Notes: generated by a model not told the origin, from the sequence alone. A stretch of DNA of 64,000 nt from Bauldia sp. (GCA_037200845.1 JBBCGQ010000001.1:2108001-2172000), one strand, 5' to 3'. Positions 17,181-26,171 are shown, numbered from the stretch's first letter. A program made the numbers and translations.

Positions 17181-17636
17181 TCAGCAGGCGCCCTGGAGCA
17201 TCCGCTTGCGGAGCTCGGTTGCGCTCAGATTATCGCACGCAGCGGCTGCCGTAGCTCGCTCCTTGGCGAGCGCATCGCCCTGGCTGCGGGCCAGCGCCTC
17301 GAGCTCGGCGATGACCTTCTGCTTCTCTTCCGGCGACAGCAGCTTGCCCTTGGGCTGGGTCGGGATGACGTTGAGGTTCGGGTACGTGGAAGTCGGCACG
17401 ACCGTCTCCGCGGCGACCGCAGCCGGCGACTTCTCGACGACCGGCGCCACGTCTTCCTCGACCAGCGCCGCCGGCCTCAGCGGGATGGCGCCCTCTTCCA
17501 TTACCGCTTCCTTCACGGCCGGCGCGCCGGTGCCCGTGTTCGCTGCAGTGCGGGAAAATTCGCTCATGCCGAGCGCGCAGCCCGACAGCGCGAGCGCAAC
17601 GCCGACCACCAAAGCGGCCGCAAACCCCTGCCGCAT
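17181..17636 (-). CDS. putative lipoprotein
   Basis: A 151-residue protein with a lipoprotein signal (MRQGFAAALVVGVALALSGC; lipobox LSGC), then a Pro/Ala/Val-rich linker and a charged C-terminal helix (SPEEKQKVIAELEALA) ending with a pair of Cys. I do not recognise the family. Start 17636 places the signal peptide at the N-terminus; in-frame ATGs at 17660 and 17705 are possible but would extend the n-region. Divergent from phaC. Confidence 0.6.
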   Translation of the reverse strand: MRQGFAAALVVGVALALSGCALGMSEFSRTAANTGTGAPAVKEAVMEEGAIPLRPAALVEEDVAPVVEKSPAAVAAETVVPTSTYPNLNVIPTQPKGKLLSPEEKQKVIAELEALARSQGDALAKERATAAAACDNLSATELRKRMLQGAC

Positions 17637-17760
17637 AAATGATTCTGCCGTCCGGATCATGCCACACCGACTGTCGGCTGCGCTGGTGACCAAAGGGTTA
17701 AACACTTCGCTTGGAATTCCGTGAGGCAGACCTTAACTACCTGCGTATTATGTCGAAATA

Positions 17761-17777
17761 GCGGGCAAAGGGCCCGC
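17761..17777 (+). promoter_or_regulatory. leader hairpin before phaC
   Basis: GCGGGC-N5-GCCCGC ends 16 bases before the phaC start. Its role is unknown; it may influence translation or mRNA stability. Confidence 0.3.
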
Positions 17778-17793
17778 CATTTATTCCGAAAAC

Positions 17794-19590
17794 ATGCAGT
17801 CCAACAGCCCCGCACCACAGATCAGCTACGCCATCCGCGACCCGGAAGCCTTCGCCCGCAACCTCGCCCGGATGCTGGAGGAGGCCGGCAAGGCTGCCTC
17901 CGCGTACCTGAAACCACGCGAGTCGGGCAAGCAGGCCTTCGATTTCGGCGACAGCCTGACCGACATCGTCCGCACGCTGACCAAGGTGGCGGACTACTGG
18001 CTGGCCGAACCGGCGCGCACGCTGGACGCCCAGAACCGGCTCTACATGCAGTACACCGGCCTCTGGACCAACGCGCTCCAGCGCATGATGGGCATCACCG
18101 TCGCGCCGTTCGCGATCCCTGACGGCGGCGACAAGCGCTTCCTCGACTCCGAGTGGTCGTCCAACCAGTTTTTCGATTTCCTCAAGCAGTTCTACCTGAT
18201 CACGGCGCGCTGGGCGGCGAGCCTGGTCGACGACGCCGAGGGTCTCGACGAGCACACGCGCCAGAAGGCGCAATTCTACGTCCGCCAGATCGCCAACGCG
18301 CTGGCGCCTTCCAACTTTGCCCTCACCAACCCGGAAGTGCTGCGCGAGACGCTGACCGAGAACGCCGGCAATCTCGTGCGCGGCATGAAGATGCTGGCCG
18401 AGGATATCGAGGCCGGCCACGGCGAATTGAAGATCCGGCAGACCGACGACTCGAAATTCAAGCTCGGCGTCAACATCGCCACGACCCCGGGCAAGGTGAT
18501 CCACGAGAACGCCATCTGCCAGTTGATCCAGTACGCGCCGTCGACCAAGACCGTGCTGAAGCGGCCGCTGCTGATGATCCCGCCGTGGATCAACAAGTTC
18601 TACATCCTCGATCTCAACCCGGAAAAATCGTTTATCCGCTGGTGCGTCGAGCAGGGCCACACGGTGTTCGTCGTCTCGTGGGTAAACCCGGACGAGCACC
18701 AGGCCAGGAAGACCTTCGAGGACTACATGCGCGAAGGCGTCCTCGAAAGCGTCGATGTCATCTGCAAACGCCTCAAGGTGAAAGAGATCAACGCCGTCGG
18801 CTACTGCGTCGGCGGCACGCTGCTCTCCGCCTCCCTCGCCTACATGGCGGCGAAGCGCGACACGCGCATCAAGGCGGCGACGCTGTTCGCGACGCAGGTC
18901 GATTTCACCTACGCCGGCGACCTCAAGGTCTTCGTCGACGAGGAGCAGCTTGCTTCGCTGGAAAAGGAAATGAGCGTCCGCGGCTATCTCGAGGGCCGCG
19001 AGATGGCCGCCTCGTTCAACATGCTGCGCTCGAACGATCTGATCTGGCCCTACGTCATCTCGAATTACTTCAAGGGCAAGGAGCCGGCGCCCTTCGACCT
19101 GCTCCACTGGAACGCCGATGCGACGCGCATGCCGGCCGCCAACCACGCCTTCTACCTGCGCGCCTGCTACCTCGATAATGAGCTGTCGAAGGGAAAGATG
19201 AAATTCGGCGGCGTCAGCGTCGACCTCAAGAAGGTGAAGACGCCGATCTACAGCCTGGCGACGCGCGAGGACCACATCGCCCCTGCCCGCTCGGTCTTCT
19301 TCGGCTCGCAATACTTCGGCGGCAAAGTGACGTATGTGCTGTCCGGCTCCGGCCACGTCGCCGGCGTGATCAACCCGCCGTCGCGCAAGAAGTACGCCTA
19401 CTGGACCGGCCCGGCGCCGAAGGGCGACGGCTTCGCCGCCTGGGCCAAGAAGGCCAAGGAGCACGAAGGCTCCTGGTGGCCGCACTGGCAGCAGTGGATC
19501 GAGGCACAGGACAAGCGCCGCGTGAAGGCGAGGCCCGTGGGGCGCGGCATCGAGCCGGCCCCGGGGCGGTACGTGCGCGTGAAGGCGTAG
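17794..19590 (+). CDS. phaC: class I poly(3-hydroxyalkanoate) synthase
   Basis: A 598-residue enzyme that polymerises 3-hydroxyacyl-CoA on the surface of PHA granules. The lipase-like box GYCVGG carries the catalytic Cys338; the catalytic Asp lies in the TREDHIAP segment and the His in SGSGHVAGVINPP. Length and the N-terminal PhaC domain fit class I. No phaA/B/R gene is adjacent. It is followed by a long palindromic repeat. Confidence 0.95.
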   Translation: MQSNSPAPQISYAIRDPEAFARNLARMLEEAGKAASAYLKPRESGKQAFDFGDSLTDIVRTLTKVADYWLAEPARTLDAQNRLYMQYTGLWTNALQRMMGITVAPFAIPDGGDKRFLDSEWSSNQFFDFLKQFYLITARWAASLVDDAEGLDEHTRQKAQFYVRQIANALAPSNFALTNPEVLRETLTENAGNLVRGMKMLAEDIEAGHGELKIRQTDDSKFKLGVNIATTPGKVIHENAICQLIQYAPSTKTVLKRPLLMIPPWINKFYILDLNPEKSFIRWCVEQGHTVFVVSWVNPDEHQARKTFEDYMREGVLESVDVICKRLKVKEINAVGYCVGGTLLSASLAYMAAKRDTRIKAATLFATQVDFTYAGDLKVFVDEEQLASLEKEMSVRGYLEGREMAASFNMLRSNDLIWPYVISNYFKGKEPAPFDLLHWNADATRMPAANHAFYLRACYLDNELSKGKMKFGGVSVDLKKVKTPIYSLATREDHIAPARSVFFGSQYFGGKVTYVLSGSGHVAGVINPPSRKKYAYWTGPAPKGDGFAAWAKKAKEHEGSWWPHWQQWIEAQDKRRVKARPVGRGIEPAPGRYVRVKA

Positions 19591-19610
19591 CTTCGTCGGA
19601 GGAGATGAGA

Positions 19611-19753
19611 GGCACCCCTCCCCAAATCGCCTGACGGCGATTTGACCCTCCCGCAAGGGGAGGGTTCATCCTGGCTGCCCGACCCCGACTCCACTGAGCC
19701 CTCCCCTTGCGGGAGGGCCAAAACCGCAAAGCGGTTTTGGGGAGGGGTGTGCC
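19611..19753. repeat. palindromic intergenic repeat, family A copy 1
   Basis: GGCACCCCTCCCCAAATCG at the left and CGGTTTTGGGGAGGGGTGTGCC at the right, with internal inverted GGGAGGG/CCCTCCC boxes around the centre. Lies between the convergent phaC and transglycosylase genes; related to 28572 and 34557. Confidence 0.8.
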
Positions 19754-19772
19754 TCAGCAACCGCTGACGCGG

Positions 19773-20969
19773 CTACCCGCCCCGCAACTTATCCAGCAAT
19801 TCCTCCGACGGATAGGAATCCGCCGGCAGCCCGTACTTGATCTGCATCGCCTTCACCGCCGCGCGCGTCGCCGCGCCGATGATGCCGTCGGCCTTGCCGA
19901 TGTCGTAGCCCTGCGCGGCGAGCAGCTTCTGGATCTCCTTGATCTCGGCGACCGTCGGCAGATCGACGCCGGAGCCGCGATGGACCGGACCCGCGCCCGC
20001 CAGCCGGGTCGCGTAGTAGGCGGCGGTGGTCGAGTAGACCAGCGAGTTGTTCCAGTCGAGATAGACGTCGAAGTTCGGGTACGCCAGGAACGCCGGACCG
20101 TTGCGGCCCATCGGCAGGTGGAGCGAGGCGTCGGGGCCCTTCGCCGGCAGCGGCTTGCCGTTCGCCAGCGTCACGCCCCACGCCGACCATTGCGACAGCG
20201 GCAACTTGATCGAGATGTCGGCCTGGTCCCACGGCAGCGTGTTCGGAACATCGACCTCCTGCAGCCAAGGCTCGCCGCGATGCCAGCCGAGACTCTTGAG
20301 GTAGTTAGCCGCCGAAGCAAGCGCGTCGGCCGACGAGTGCAGGAGATCGACGCGACCGTCGCCGTCGAAGTCGACGCCGAAGTCGAAGTAGCGCTCGGGG
20401 ATGAACTGGAGCTGGCCGAGCTCGCCCGCCCATGGGCCGCGCATCTGGAAAGCGGAAAGGTCGCCGCGGTCGATGATCTTGATCGCCGACAGCAACTGCT
20501 TGCGGAACAGGTCAGGCCGCCGGCAGTCGTAGCCAAGCGTAGCCAGCGAAGTAAGTGTCGGACCATCGCCATTGAAGGCGCCGAAGTCTGTCTCCAGCCC
20601 CCAGAACGCGACCAGCACCGGCGCCGGCACGCCGAACTGCTTGTCGATCCGGTCGAACACCGGTTTCAGCTTGGCGATGTTCGCCTTGCCGTTGGTGATC
20701 CGGTAGCCGGCGACCATGCGGTCGGAGAACTGGAGAAAATCCTGCGTGAAGACGCCCTGCGCGCGATCCTTCTTGACGATCGCCGGGTCGAATACGACGC
20801 CGCCCAGCGCATCGTTGATCGCCCGCTGCGAGGCGCCGCCGGCCTTGGCCTCGGCGGCCACGCCCTGCACCCAGGCCTCGAACGTCGGCTCCTTGTGGCA
20901 GGAGGCGGCGAAGGCGGGCGCGGCAATCAGCAGAACGGCAGGGAAAACAAGGCGCGCGAACAGGTGCAT
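19773..20969 (-). CDS. lytic murein transglycosylase, MltB family
   Basis: A 398-residue periplasmic enzyme. Signal peptide MHLFARLVFPAVLLIAAPAFA, then the SLT-type catalytic domain with Glu in FWGLETDFG and the QLQFIPERYFDFGVDFDGDG segment typical of MltB, and a C-terminal peptidoglycan-binding domain (IKEIQKLLAAQGYDIGKADG). It cleaves glycan strands with formation of 1,6-anhydroMurNAc. Another possible start is at 20996; 20969 gives the cleanest signal peptide. Confidence 0.9.
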   Translation of the reverse strand: MHLFARLVFPAVLLIAAPAFAASCHKEPTFEAWVQGVAAEAKAGGASQRAINDALGGVVFDPAIVKKDRAQGVFTQDFLQFSDRMVAGYRITNGKANIAKLKPVFDRIDKQFGVPAPVLVAFWGLETDFGAFNGDGPTLTSLATLGYDCRRPDLFRKQLLSAIKIIDRGDLSAFQMRGPWAGELGQLQFIPERYFDFGVDFDGDGRVDLLHSSADALASAANYLKSLGWHRGEPWLQEVDVPNTLPWDQADISIKLPLSQWSAWGVTLANGKPLPAKGPDASLHLPMGRNGPAFLAYPNFDVYLDWNNSLVYSTTAAYYATRLAGAGPVHRGSGVDLPTVAEIKEIQKLLAAQGYDIGKADGIIGAATRAAVKAMQIKYGLPADSYPSEELLDKLRGG

Positions 20970-21120
20970 GGAATATGCGGTTCCCGAGTCAGTCATGCGC
21001 CCCGCCAAAACTATGGCGGATCGGGACGGCGGTGGGAAGGCGCGCGATGTGATGCGGGACACAGGACAGTAACGGGTTGCCCACCCTTGCATTCGCCGTC
21101 TCGCGTAGTACATTTATGCC

Positions 21121-21408
21121 ATGATCCGGTCATGGCGGAATGCCGCCAGCCGCAAGGTTTGGGAAGGCCAGCAGCCAAACCAGTTTCGTGGCGTGGATTT
21201 CGACGCGGCGATCGATTTGCTGCTGGCGTTGAACGTCGCGAAATCGCTGAGCGATCTCGGCCGGCTAAAAAGCGTCGGGCTGCACAAGCTCAAGGGTGAG
21301 CGGCGGAGCCAGTGGGCCATGACGGTCAACGCACGCTGGCGCATCTGTTTTGAGTATCGACAAGGCGACGCCTTCGATGTCGAAATCATCGACTACCATA
21401 AGGGATAG
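21121..21408 (+). CDS. higB: HigB/RelE-family toxin
   Basis: A 95-residue protein of the HigB group of RelE-fold ribosome-dependent mRNA interferases. LHKLKGERRSQWAMTVNARWRI contains the typical basic segment and the C-terminal F-E-Y-R ... VEIIDYHKG ending. Gene order toxin-before-antitoxin with a 3-base gap is characteristic of higBA. Its activity is inferred, not shown. Confidence 0.88.
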   Translation: MIRSWRNAASRKVWEGQQPNQFRGVDFDAAIDLLLALNVAKSLSDLGRLKSVGLHKLKGERRSQWAMTVNARWRICFEYRQGDAFDVEIIDYHKG

Positions 21409-21411
21409 AAA

Positions 21412-21699
21412 ATGACCCCCGCCGTGCATCCAGGCCGCCTGCTGAAGCGCGAACTGGCAGCGCGCGAACTAAGCGCCAATCGCGCCGCGCTCGATCTGGG
21501 TGTGCCGTCGGGCCGGATCACCGATATCCTCAACGGCCGCCGGGCGATCAGCGCCGATACCGCCGTCCGCCTCGGGCGCTATTTCGGCAACGGCGCGCAA
21601 TTCTGGCTCGACCTGCAGAGCCAGTACGATATAGCCGTCGTCGAGCGGGAACACGGCGCGGAGATCGCGCGCCGCGTCACCCCGGCGAAGGTGGCCTAA
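21412..21699 (+). CDS. higA: HigA-family antitoxin, XRE-type HTH
   Basis: A 95-residue protein with a Cro/C1-type helix-turn-helix (LSANRAALDLGVPSGRITDILNGRRAISADTAVRLGRYF) followed by the FWLDLQSQYDI segment of HigA antitoxins. It should neutralise HigB and repress the operon. Its stop overlaps the convergent ABC permease stop by 4 bases. Confidence 0.88.
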   Translation: MTPAVHPGRLLKRELAARELSANRAALDLGVPSGRITDILNGRRAISADTAVRLGRYFGNGAQFWLDLQSQYDIAVVEREHGAEIARRVTPAKVA

Positions 21700-22445
21700 A
21701 CCTCGATCCGCGAGAAGAAATACGCGCCGAGGCCGACGAGGCCCACGGCCACGACCACCAGCACGCCGAGATCCAGCGCCACGCCGAAATGCGCGACGCC
21801 GATGAGCAGTCCGCGCAGAGCATCGACGCCGTAGGACAGCGGATCGATGCGAACGATCCAGTACATCACCGTCGGCAGGCCATCGAGCGGAAAGAGCGCT
21901 CCCGACAGGAAGAACAGCGGCATGATGATGAAGTTCATGATGAGCTGGAAGCCCTGCATGTCACGGAGCTTGGCGCCGACCGCCGTGCCGAACGCCGTGA
22001 AGATGATCGAGATCAGCGCCATCACGACGATCGCGACCGGCACCAGCTCCCAGTTCGTCGGGCGGAAGCCGACGATCAGCGTCACGATGAGGACGAGCAG
22101 CCCCTGGATAAGCGCCACCGTGGCGCCGCCGAGCGTGCGCCCGAACATCAGCGCCGTGCGGCTGACGGGGGCGACCAGAGTCTCCTTGAGGAAGCCGAAC
22201 TGGCGGTCCCACATTACCTCGATGCCGGAGAAGACCGACGAGAAAACAATCGCCATGCATACGATGCCGGGCGCCAGGAAATCGATGTAGTTGCCGGCGC
22301 CGGCCTGCTGGAAGATGGCGCGGAAGCCGAAGCCGAAGGTGACCAGGAACAGGAGCGGCTGCGCCAGCGACGCGACGATGCGCGCCTTGGAGCGGATGAA
22401 CCGCTTCATCTGGCGTAGCCACATGATGTAGATCGCGGGCCACAT
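21696..22445 (-). CDS. ABC-2 type transporter permease
   Basis: A 249-residue inner-membrane protein with six predicted membrane helices and the ABC-2 signature region (GIEVMWDRQFGFLKETLVAPVSR, then FFLSGALFPLDGLP). It pairs with the ATPase whose stop is 2 bases upstream. Related DrrB/NodJ-type exporters move hydrophobic compounds or polysaccharides; the substrate here is unknown. ATG 22445 was chosen because the frame upstream is a shadow of the ATPase gene. Confidence 0.85.
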   Translation of the reverse strand: MWPAIYIMWLRQMKRFIRSKARIVASLAQPLLFLVTFGFGFRAIFQQAGAGNYIDFLAPGIVCMAIVFSSVFSGIEVMWDRQFGFLKETLVAPVSRTALMFGRTLGGATVALIQGLLVLIVTLIVGFRPTNWELVPVAIVVMALISIIFTAFGTAVGAKLRDMQGFQLIMNFIIMPLFFLSGALFPLDGLPTVMYWIVRIDPLSYGVDALRGLLIGVAHFGVALDLGVLVVVAVGLVGLGAYFFSRIEV

Positions 22446-22447
22446 GC

Positions 22448-23242
22448 TCAGCGCCCCCGCCTTACGCGCATCATCGTCCGCATCCGGTCGGACGAGGAAC
22501 CTTCCTCGTCGCGGATCGTCTTGCCGGTCAATGCCAGGAACGCCTCTTCCAGTGAATTCGTCTGGGTCTCGGCGCGCAGCGTCTCGGCCGTCCCCATCGC
22601 GACGATCTTGCCGTGGTCGATGATGGCGATGCGCTGCGCGACGCGCTCGGCCTCCTCCATGTAATGGGTGGAGAAGAAGACCGTGGTCTTGTCGCTCTTG
22701 TTGAGCTGCTGGAGATAACTCCACATGTGATTGCGCGTCTGCGGATCGAGGCCGAGCGTCGGCTCGTCGAGGAAGACGATCTTGGGCGTATGCAGCAGCC
22801 CGCGCGCGATCTCGAGACGGCGGCGCATGCCGCCCGAGAATTCCTTGACCTGGCTGTCGGCGCGATCCTCAAGCTCGACAAACTTGAGCAGCTCGTCGAT
22901 GCGCGCCCGCCGCCTGGCCTTCGGCACGCCGTAGAGGACGCCGTGGAACTCCATGTTTTCCCAGGCGGTGAGTTCGTCGTCGACCGCCGGGTCCTGGAAG
23001 ACGATGCCGAACGAGCGGCGAACGGCGTCGGGATCCCTGACCGGATCGTGGCCGTTGACACGGATGGTGCCGGACGTCGGCTGCAGCAGCGTCGTCAGCA
23101 TCTTGATCGTGGTCGACTTGCCGGCGCCGTTCGGGCCGAGGAAGGCGAATATCTCGCCCTCCGGCACCTCGAACGAGATGTCGTCAACGGCTTTGACCTC
23201 GCCGAACGACTTGGTGAGGTTCTCGACCTCGATAACATTCAT
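22448..23242 (-). CDS. ABC transporter ATP-binding protein, DrrA/NatA-like
   Basis: A 264-residue ATPase: Walker A GPNGAGKST, signature FSGGMRRRLEIARG, Walker B IVFLDEPTLGLD and H-loop FFSTHYMEEAE. It powers the ABC-2 permease encoded immediately downstream. The C-terminal tail after the ATPase core (QTNSLEEAFLALTGKTIRD) is typical of the DrrA group. Confidence 0.9.
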   Translation of the reverse strand: MNVIEVENLTKSFGEVKAVDDISFEVPEGEIFAFLGPNGAGKSTTIKMLTTLLQPTSGTIRVNGHDPVRDPDAVRRSFGIVFQDPAVDDELTAWENMEFHGVLYGVPKARRRARIDELLKFVELEDRADSQVKEFSGGMRRRLEIARGLLHTPKIVFLDEPTLGLDPQTRNHMWSYLQQLNKSDKTTVFFSTHYMEEAERVAQRIAIIDHGKIVAMGTAETLRAETQTNSLEEAFLALTGKTIRDEEGSSSDRMRTMMRVRRGR

Positions 23243-23309
23243 GAAATTGGACTCTTACGGGCGCCCCGGGGCAGGCATGTGTGCCTTTCCGCGGACATTC
23301 GCAAGAGGC

Positions 23310-23639
23310 TTACTGGTCGCGCTTCAATTCGATGACGCGATCGGCAGCACCGGCGGCATGGATCGTCAGCGTATGGCTGTCGCCGGCCGCCGAAAGCGTC
23401 GCCGCGCCGCCGTCCCACTTGAAGCTCAGCGAGCCGTCGGCGGCGAGCGCGCCAGGATCGGTCACCTCGAGATAGTCGCCGCCGAGGAAGAAGCCGACGA
23501 CCGTGTCGCCGGCAATAATGACTTGAACCCCATCGCCGCCATTGTCGAAGCCGCCGACCCAGGTTGCGTCCCAGTCGGCCGCGCCCGCCGGACTCGCGGC
23601 AGCGACCGCCGCCGCGAGGATGTAGGCGCGCAAGTCCAT
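23310..23639 (-). CDS. small secreted hypothetical protein
   Basis: A 109-residue protein with a signal peptide (MDLRAYILAAAVAAASPAGAA) and a mature part rich in Gly/Asp and beta-prone residues (DWDATWVGGFDNGGDGVQV). I do not recognise the family. Its ATG overlaps the metY stop by one base (TGATG), so it is translationally coupled to metY. Confidence 0.6.
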   Translation of the reverse strand: MDLRAYILAAAVAAASPAGAADWDATWVGGFDNGGDGVQVIIAGDTVVGFFLGGDYLEVTDPGALAADGSLSFKWDGGAATLSAAGDSHTLTIHAAGAADRVIELKRDQ

Positions 23640-24928
23640 CAGATTTTCGCCAGCGCCTGCTCAAGGTCGGCGATGATGTCGGCGACGTCCTCGATGCCGA
23701 CCGACAGGCGGACGACGTCGGGCCCGGCGCCGGCGGCCTTGCGCTGGTCGAGCGTCAACTGGCTGTGCGTCGTCGACGACGGGTGGATGATCAGACTGCG
23801 CGTGTCGCCGATGTTGGCGAGGTGCGAGAAGAGTTTCACGCTCTCGACCAGTTTCTTGCCGGCCTCGTCGCCGCCCTCGATGCCGAAGGTAAGCACCGCG
23901 CCCGCCCCGTTCGGCGCATATTTCAACGCGAGCTGGTGGTAGCGGTCGCCGGGCAGGCCGGCGTAGCTGACCCATGTCACCTTCTTGTGGCCGGCGAGAT
24001 ACTCTGCGACGTCCGCCGCGTTGTCGGAATGCTTCTGCATCCGAAGCGGCAACGTCTCGATGCCGGTGAGGATGAGGAACGCGTTGAACGGCGCGATCGA
24101 TGCGCCAAGGTCGCGAAGGCCCAGCACGCGCGCCGCGATGGCGAAGGCGAAGTTGCCGAACGTCTCGCCGATGACCAGGCCGTTGTACTCCGGCCGCGGC
24201 TCCGACAGCGCCGGGAAGCGGCCCTTGTTGGCCGTCCAGTTGAACTTGCCGCCGTCGACGATGACGCCGCCGATCGAGTTGCCGTGGCCCCCGAGGAACT
24301 TGGTCAGCGAATGGACGATGATGTCGGCACCGTGCTCGAACGGCCGGATCAGGTACGGCGTCGCCAGCGTGTTGTCGACGATGAGCGGCACCCCTGCCCG
24401 CTTGGCGACGTTGGCGATGCCGGCGATGTCGCTGACGATGCCGCCGGGGTTGGCGATCGACTCGATGAAGATGGCCTTGGTCTTGGGCGTCACGGCCTTC
24501 TCGAAAGTCGAGACATCGTTGATGTCGGCCCACTTCACCTGCCAGCCGAAATTCTTGAACGAGTGGTTGAACTGGTTGATCGAGCCGCCGTAGAGCTGCT
24601 TCGCCGCGATGAACTCGTCGCCCGGCTGCAGCAGCGTGTGGAACACCAGCACCTGCGCCGCGTGGCCGGAAGCGACCGCGAGCGCGGCCGTGCCGCCTTC
24701 CAGCGCCGCGATGCGCTGCTCGAGCACATCCTGCGTCGGATTCATGATGCGCGTGTAGATGTTGCCGAACGCCTGCAGGCCGAACAGCTTGGCCGCGTGC
24801 TCCGTGTCGTTAAAGACGTAGGACGCCGTCTGGTAGATCGGCGTCACGCGCGCATTGGTGGCGGGGTCGGGCTTGGCGCCGGCATGGATGGCCAGCGTCG
24901 AAAAGGCCGGAACGCGATCGTCACTCAT
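23639..24928 (-). CDS. metY: O-acetylhomoserine sulfhydrylase
   Basis: A 429-residue PLP enzyme of the Cys/Met-metabolism family. It makes homocysteine from O-acetylhomoserine and sulfide. The PLP lysine is in HSLTKFLGGHGNS, and TLAIHAGAKPDPATNARVTPIYQ at the start is typical of MetY rather than MetZ/MetB. ATG 24928 fits the family start; the upstream in-frame extension is not conserved-looking. A ~300-base leader precedes it. Confidence 0.93.
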   Translation of the reverse strand: MSDDRVPAFSTLAIHAGAKPDPATNARVTPIYQTASYVFNDTEHAAKLFGLQAFGNIYTRIMNPTQDVLEQRIAALEGGTAALAVASGHAAQVLVFHTLLQPGDEFIAAKQLYGGSINQFNHSFKNFGWQVKWADINDVSTFEKAVTPKTKAIFIESIANPGGIVSDIAGIANVAKRAGVPLIVDNTLATPYLIRPFEHGADIIVHSLTKFLGGHGNSIGGVIVDGGKFNWTANKGRFPALSEPRPEYNGLVIGETFGNFAFAIAARVLGLRDLGASIAPFNAFLILTGIETLPLRMQKHSDNAADVAEYLAGHKKVTWVSYAGLPGDRYHQLALKYAPNGAGAVLTFGIEGGDEAGKKLVESVKLFSHLANIGDTRSLIIHPSSTTHSQLTLDQRKAAGAGPDVVRLSVGIEDVADIIADLEQALAKI

Positions 24929-25170
24929 CGGGATGTCCTTGGTTTCTGGGGTGGCTATGGGTAGGCCGCCCCATGGCCCAAGCCAAAGGATCGCCATCCG
25001 GAAATTACCACGGCGACGAAACGCCGGTTCCGCCACCATCATCGACGGGAGACTATTGTTTCAGGCCGCCGGAACGCGAGGGCTGCTCGCCGACCACAAG
25101 CGGAACGAAGAACGGACCTTCGACGCCGCCATCAGGCGGAGCACGCGCCAGCTAGCGCCGGCAAAACAAA
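24929..25170. other. metY upstream region, no gene seen
   Basis: Non-coding on both strands as far as I can judge. On the minus strand a CGTGGTAATTT string (25002-25012) recalls the 5' part of SAM-II riboswitches, but I could not find the matching pseudoknot partner. A 60-codon plus-strand frame at 24973 has no coding-like codon bias. Confidence 0.3.
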
Positions 25171-25194
25171 AAGGCCGGGCGCGCGGCCCGGCCT
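25171..25194. terminator. bidirectional Rho-independent terminator
   Basis: AAGGCCGGGC-GCGC-GGCCCGGCCTT, an extended GC stem flanked by A-run on one side and CTTCTTTC on the other. It sits just beyond the stop of the Omp25-like gene at 25225. Confidence 0.75.
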
Positions 25195-25224
25195 TCTTTC
25201 GCGAAGCTTGCGATGCCGCTGAGG

Positions 25225-26034
25225 CTAGCCCCCGAAACGATAGTTGAAGCCGACGCGGGCGACCTGCACGATCAGCTCGGGGCTGAACCCGTCGGTGTCA
25301 TGCACCGAACCGGGAGTGTTGTTGTACGGATAGCCGGTGTGCGTGCCGATGTAGCGGTAGTCGATGCGCCCGAGGTCCGCCACCTGATACTCCGCCTTGA
25401 CGCTCCAATGGTTGCCCAGTTGCTTTTCTACGCCGGCGCCGACGGTCCAGCCCCACTTCGTGGCGCTGGCATCGCCCGAGGCGTGAAGCTTGGGGTCACC
25501 CGAAACTCCGCCGTCGAAGAAAACGTCCTGATGCGAAGACGTCCCGCCGACCGCCACGCCGGCTGTCCCATAGACCAGCGTATCGGGGTTGACGAGAACG
25601 CCGACGCGTCCGCGAACGGTGCCGAGCCAGTCGAGATTGGTCTGGATATGCTTATAAAATACCTGCTTGGTGGCGCCGCTCGGGTTTCCCGGACCGAAGT
25701 CTTTGGTCGCGAACACGCCGAAGGCATCGGCATCGACGTGGGACAGATCCCCTTCGATGCCCCAGACCACGTCGCCGCTCTGCTTCGTGAACCCGATCTG
25801 TCCGCCGGCGATCAATCCGCCACCGTTGATCGACTTGTACGTTCCCATCGGGAAATCGAAGGCGGCCGTCGTGCCGCCCGGATACTTGGTGAGGTCACCC
25901 TGCCAGGTTGTCGAGGCGAAGCCGGCGCTGGCGCCGACATACGCTCCCTGCCAATTGGTCGCCTGGACGGCGCTCACCGGCCCAGCAACTGCGATAGCCG
26001 CAGCCAACACACTGATAACGCGAACGCTTTTCAT
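25225..26034 (-). CDS. outer-membrane beta-barrel protein, Omp25 type
   Basis: A 269-residue protein: signal peptide (to about VSAVQA), then NWQGAYVGASAGFAS, the standard opening of Omp25/31-like eight-strand barrels, and the C-terminal RVGFNYRFGG with a terminal-strand aromatic suitable for BAM recognition. These abundant Hyphomicrobiales proteins stabilise the outer membrane. Two paralogues lie at 26768 and 27699. Confidence 0.82.
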   Translation of the reverse strand: MKSVRVISVLAAAIAVAGPVSAVQATNWQGAYVGASAGFASTTWQGDLTKYPGGTTAAFDFPMGTYKSINGGGLIAGGQIGFTKQSGDVVWGIEGDLSHVDADAFGVFATKDFGPGNPSGATKQVFYKHIQTNLDWLGTVRGRVGVLVNPDTLVYGTAGVAVGGTSSHQDVFFDGGVSGDPKLHASGDASATKWGWTVGAGVEKQLGNHWSVKAEYQVADLGRIDYRYIGTHTGYPYNNTPGSVHDTDGFSPELIVQVARVGFNYRFGG

Positions 26035-26082
26035 GACGCTAACCCCGGTTACACAACGCTTACGCCCGTCCCACCCTAATAG

Positions 26083-26091
26083 TTATCCACA
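26083..26091. promoter_or_regulatory. DnaA-box-like nonamer
   Basis: TTATCCACA, a perfect DnaA consensus box, upstream of the Omp25-like gene. A weaker TTTTCCACG is at 26183-26191. No cluster, so an origin is not claimed. Confidence 0.3.
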
Positions 26092-26171
26092 GGTTAACAG
26101 GGCAGGTTGCAGAGGGTAAGCAGGGGTTGAGCGAGAATCACGGCTCGTGACAAAATAGCAACAAACAAGAG

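Noticed and set aside
25002-25012. SAM-II riboswitch candidate on the minus strand
   Set aside because: Only the CGTGGTAATTT string resembles the class; I could not find the downstream GCTAAA-like pseudoknot strand.
24973-25155. 60-codon plus-strand ORF upstream of metY
   Set aside because: Its codons show no GC3 bias, it has no recognisable domain, and it lies antisense to the metY leader; likely non-coding.
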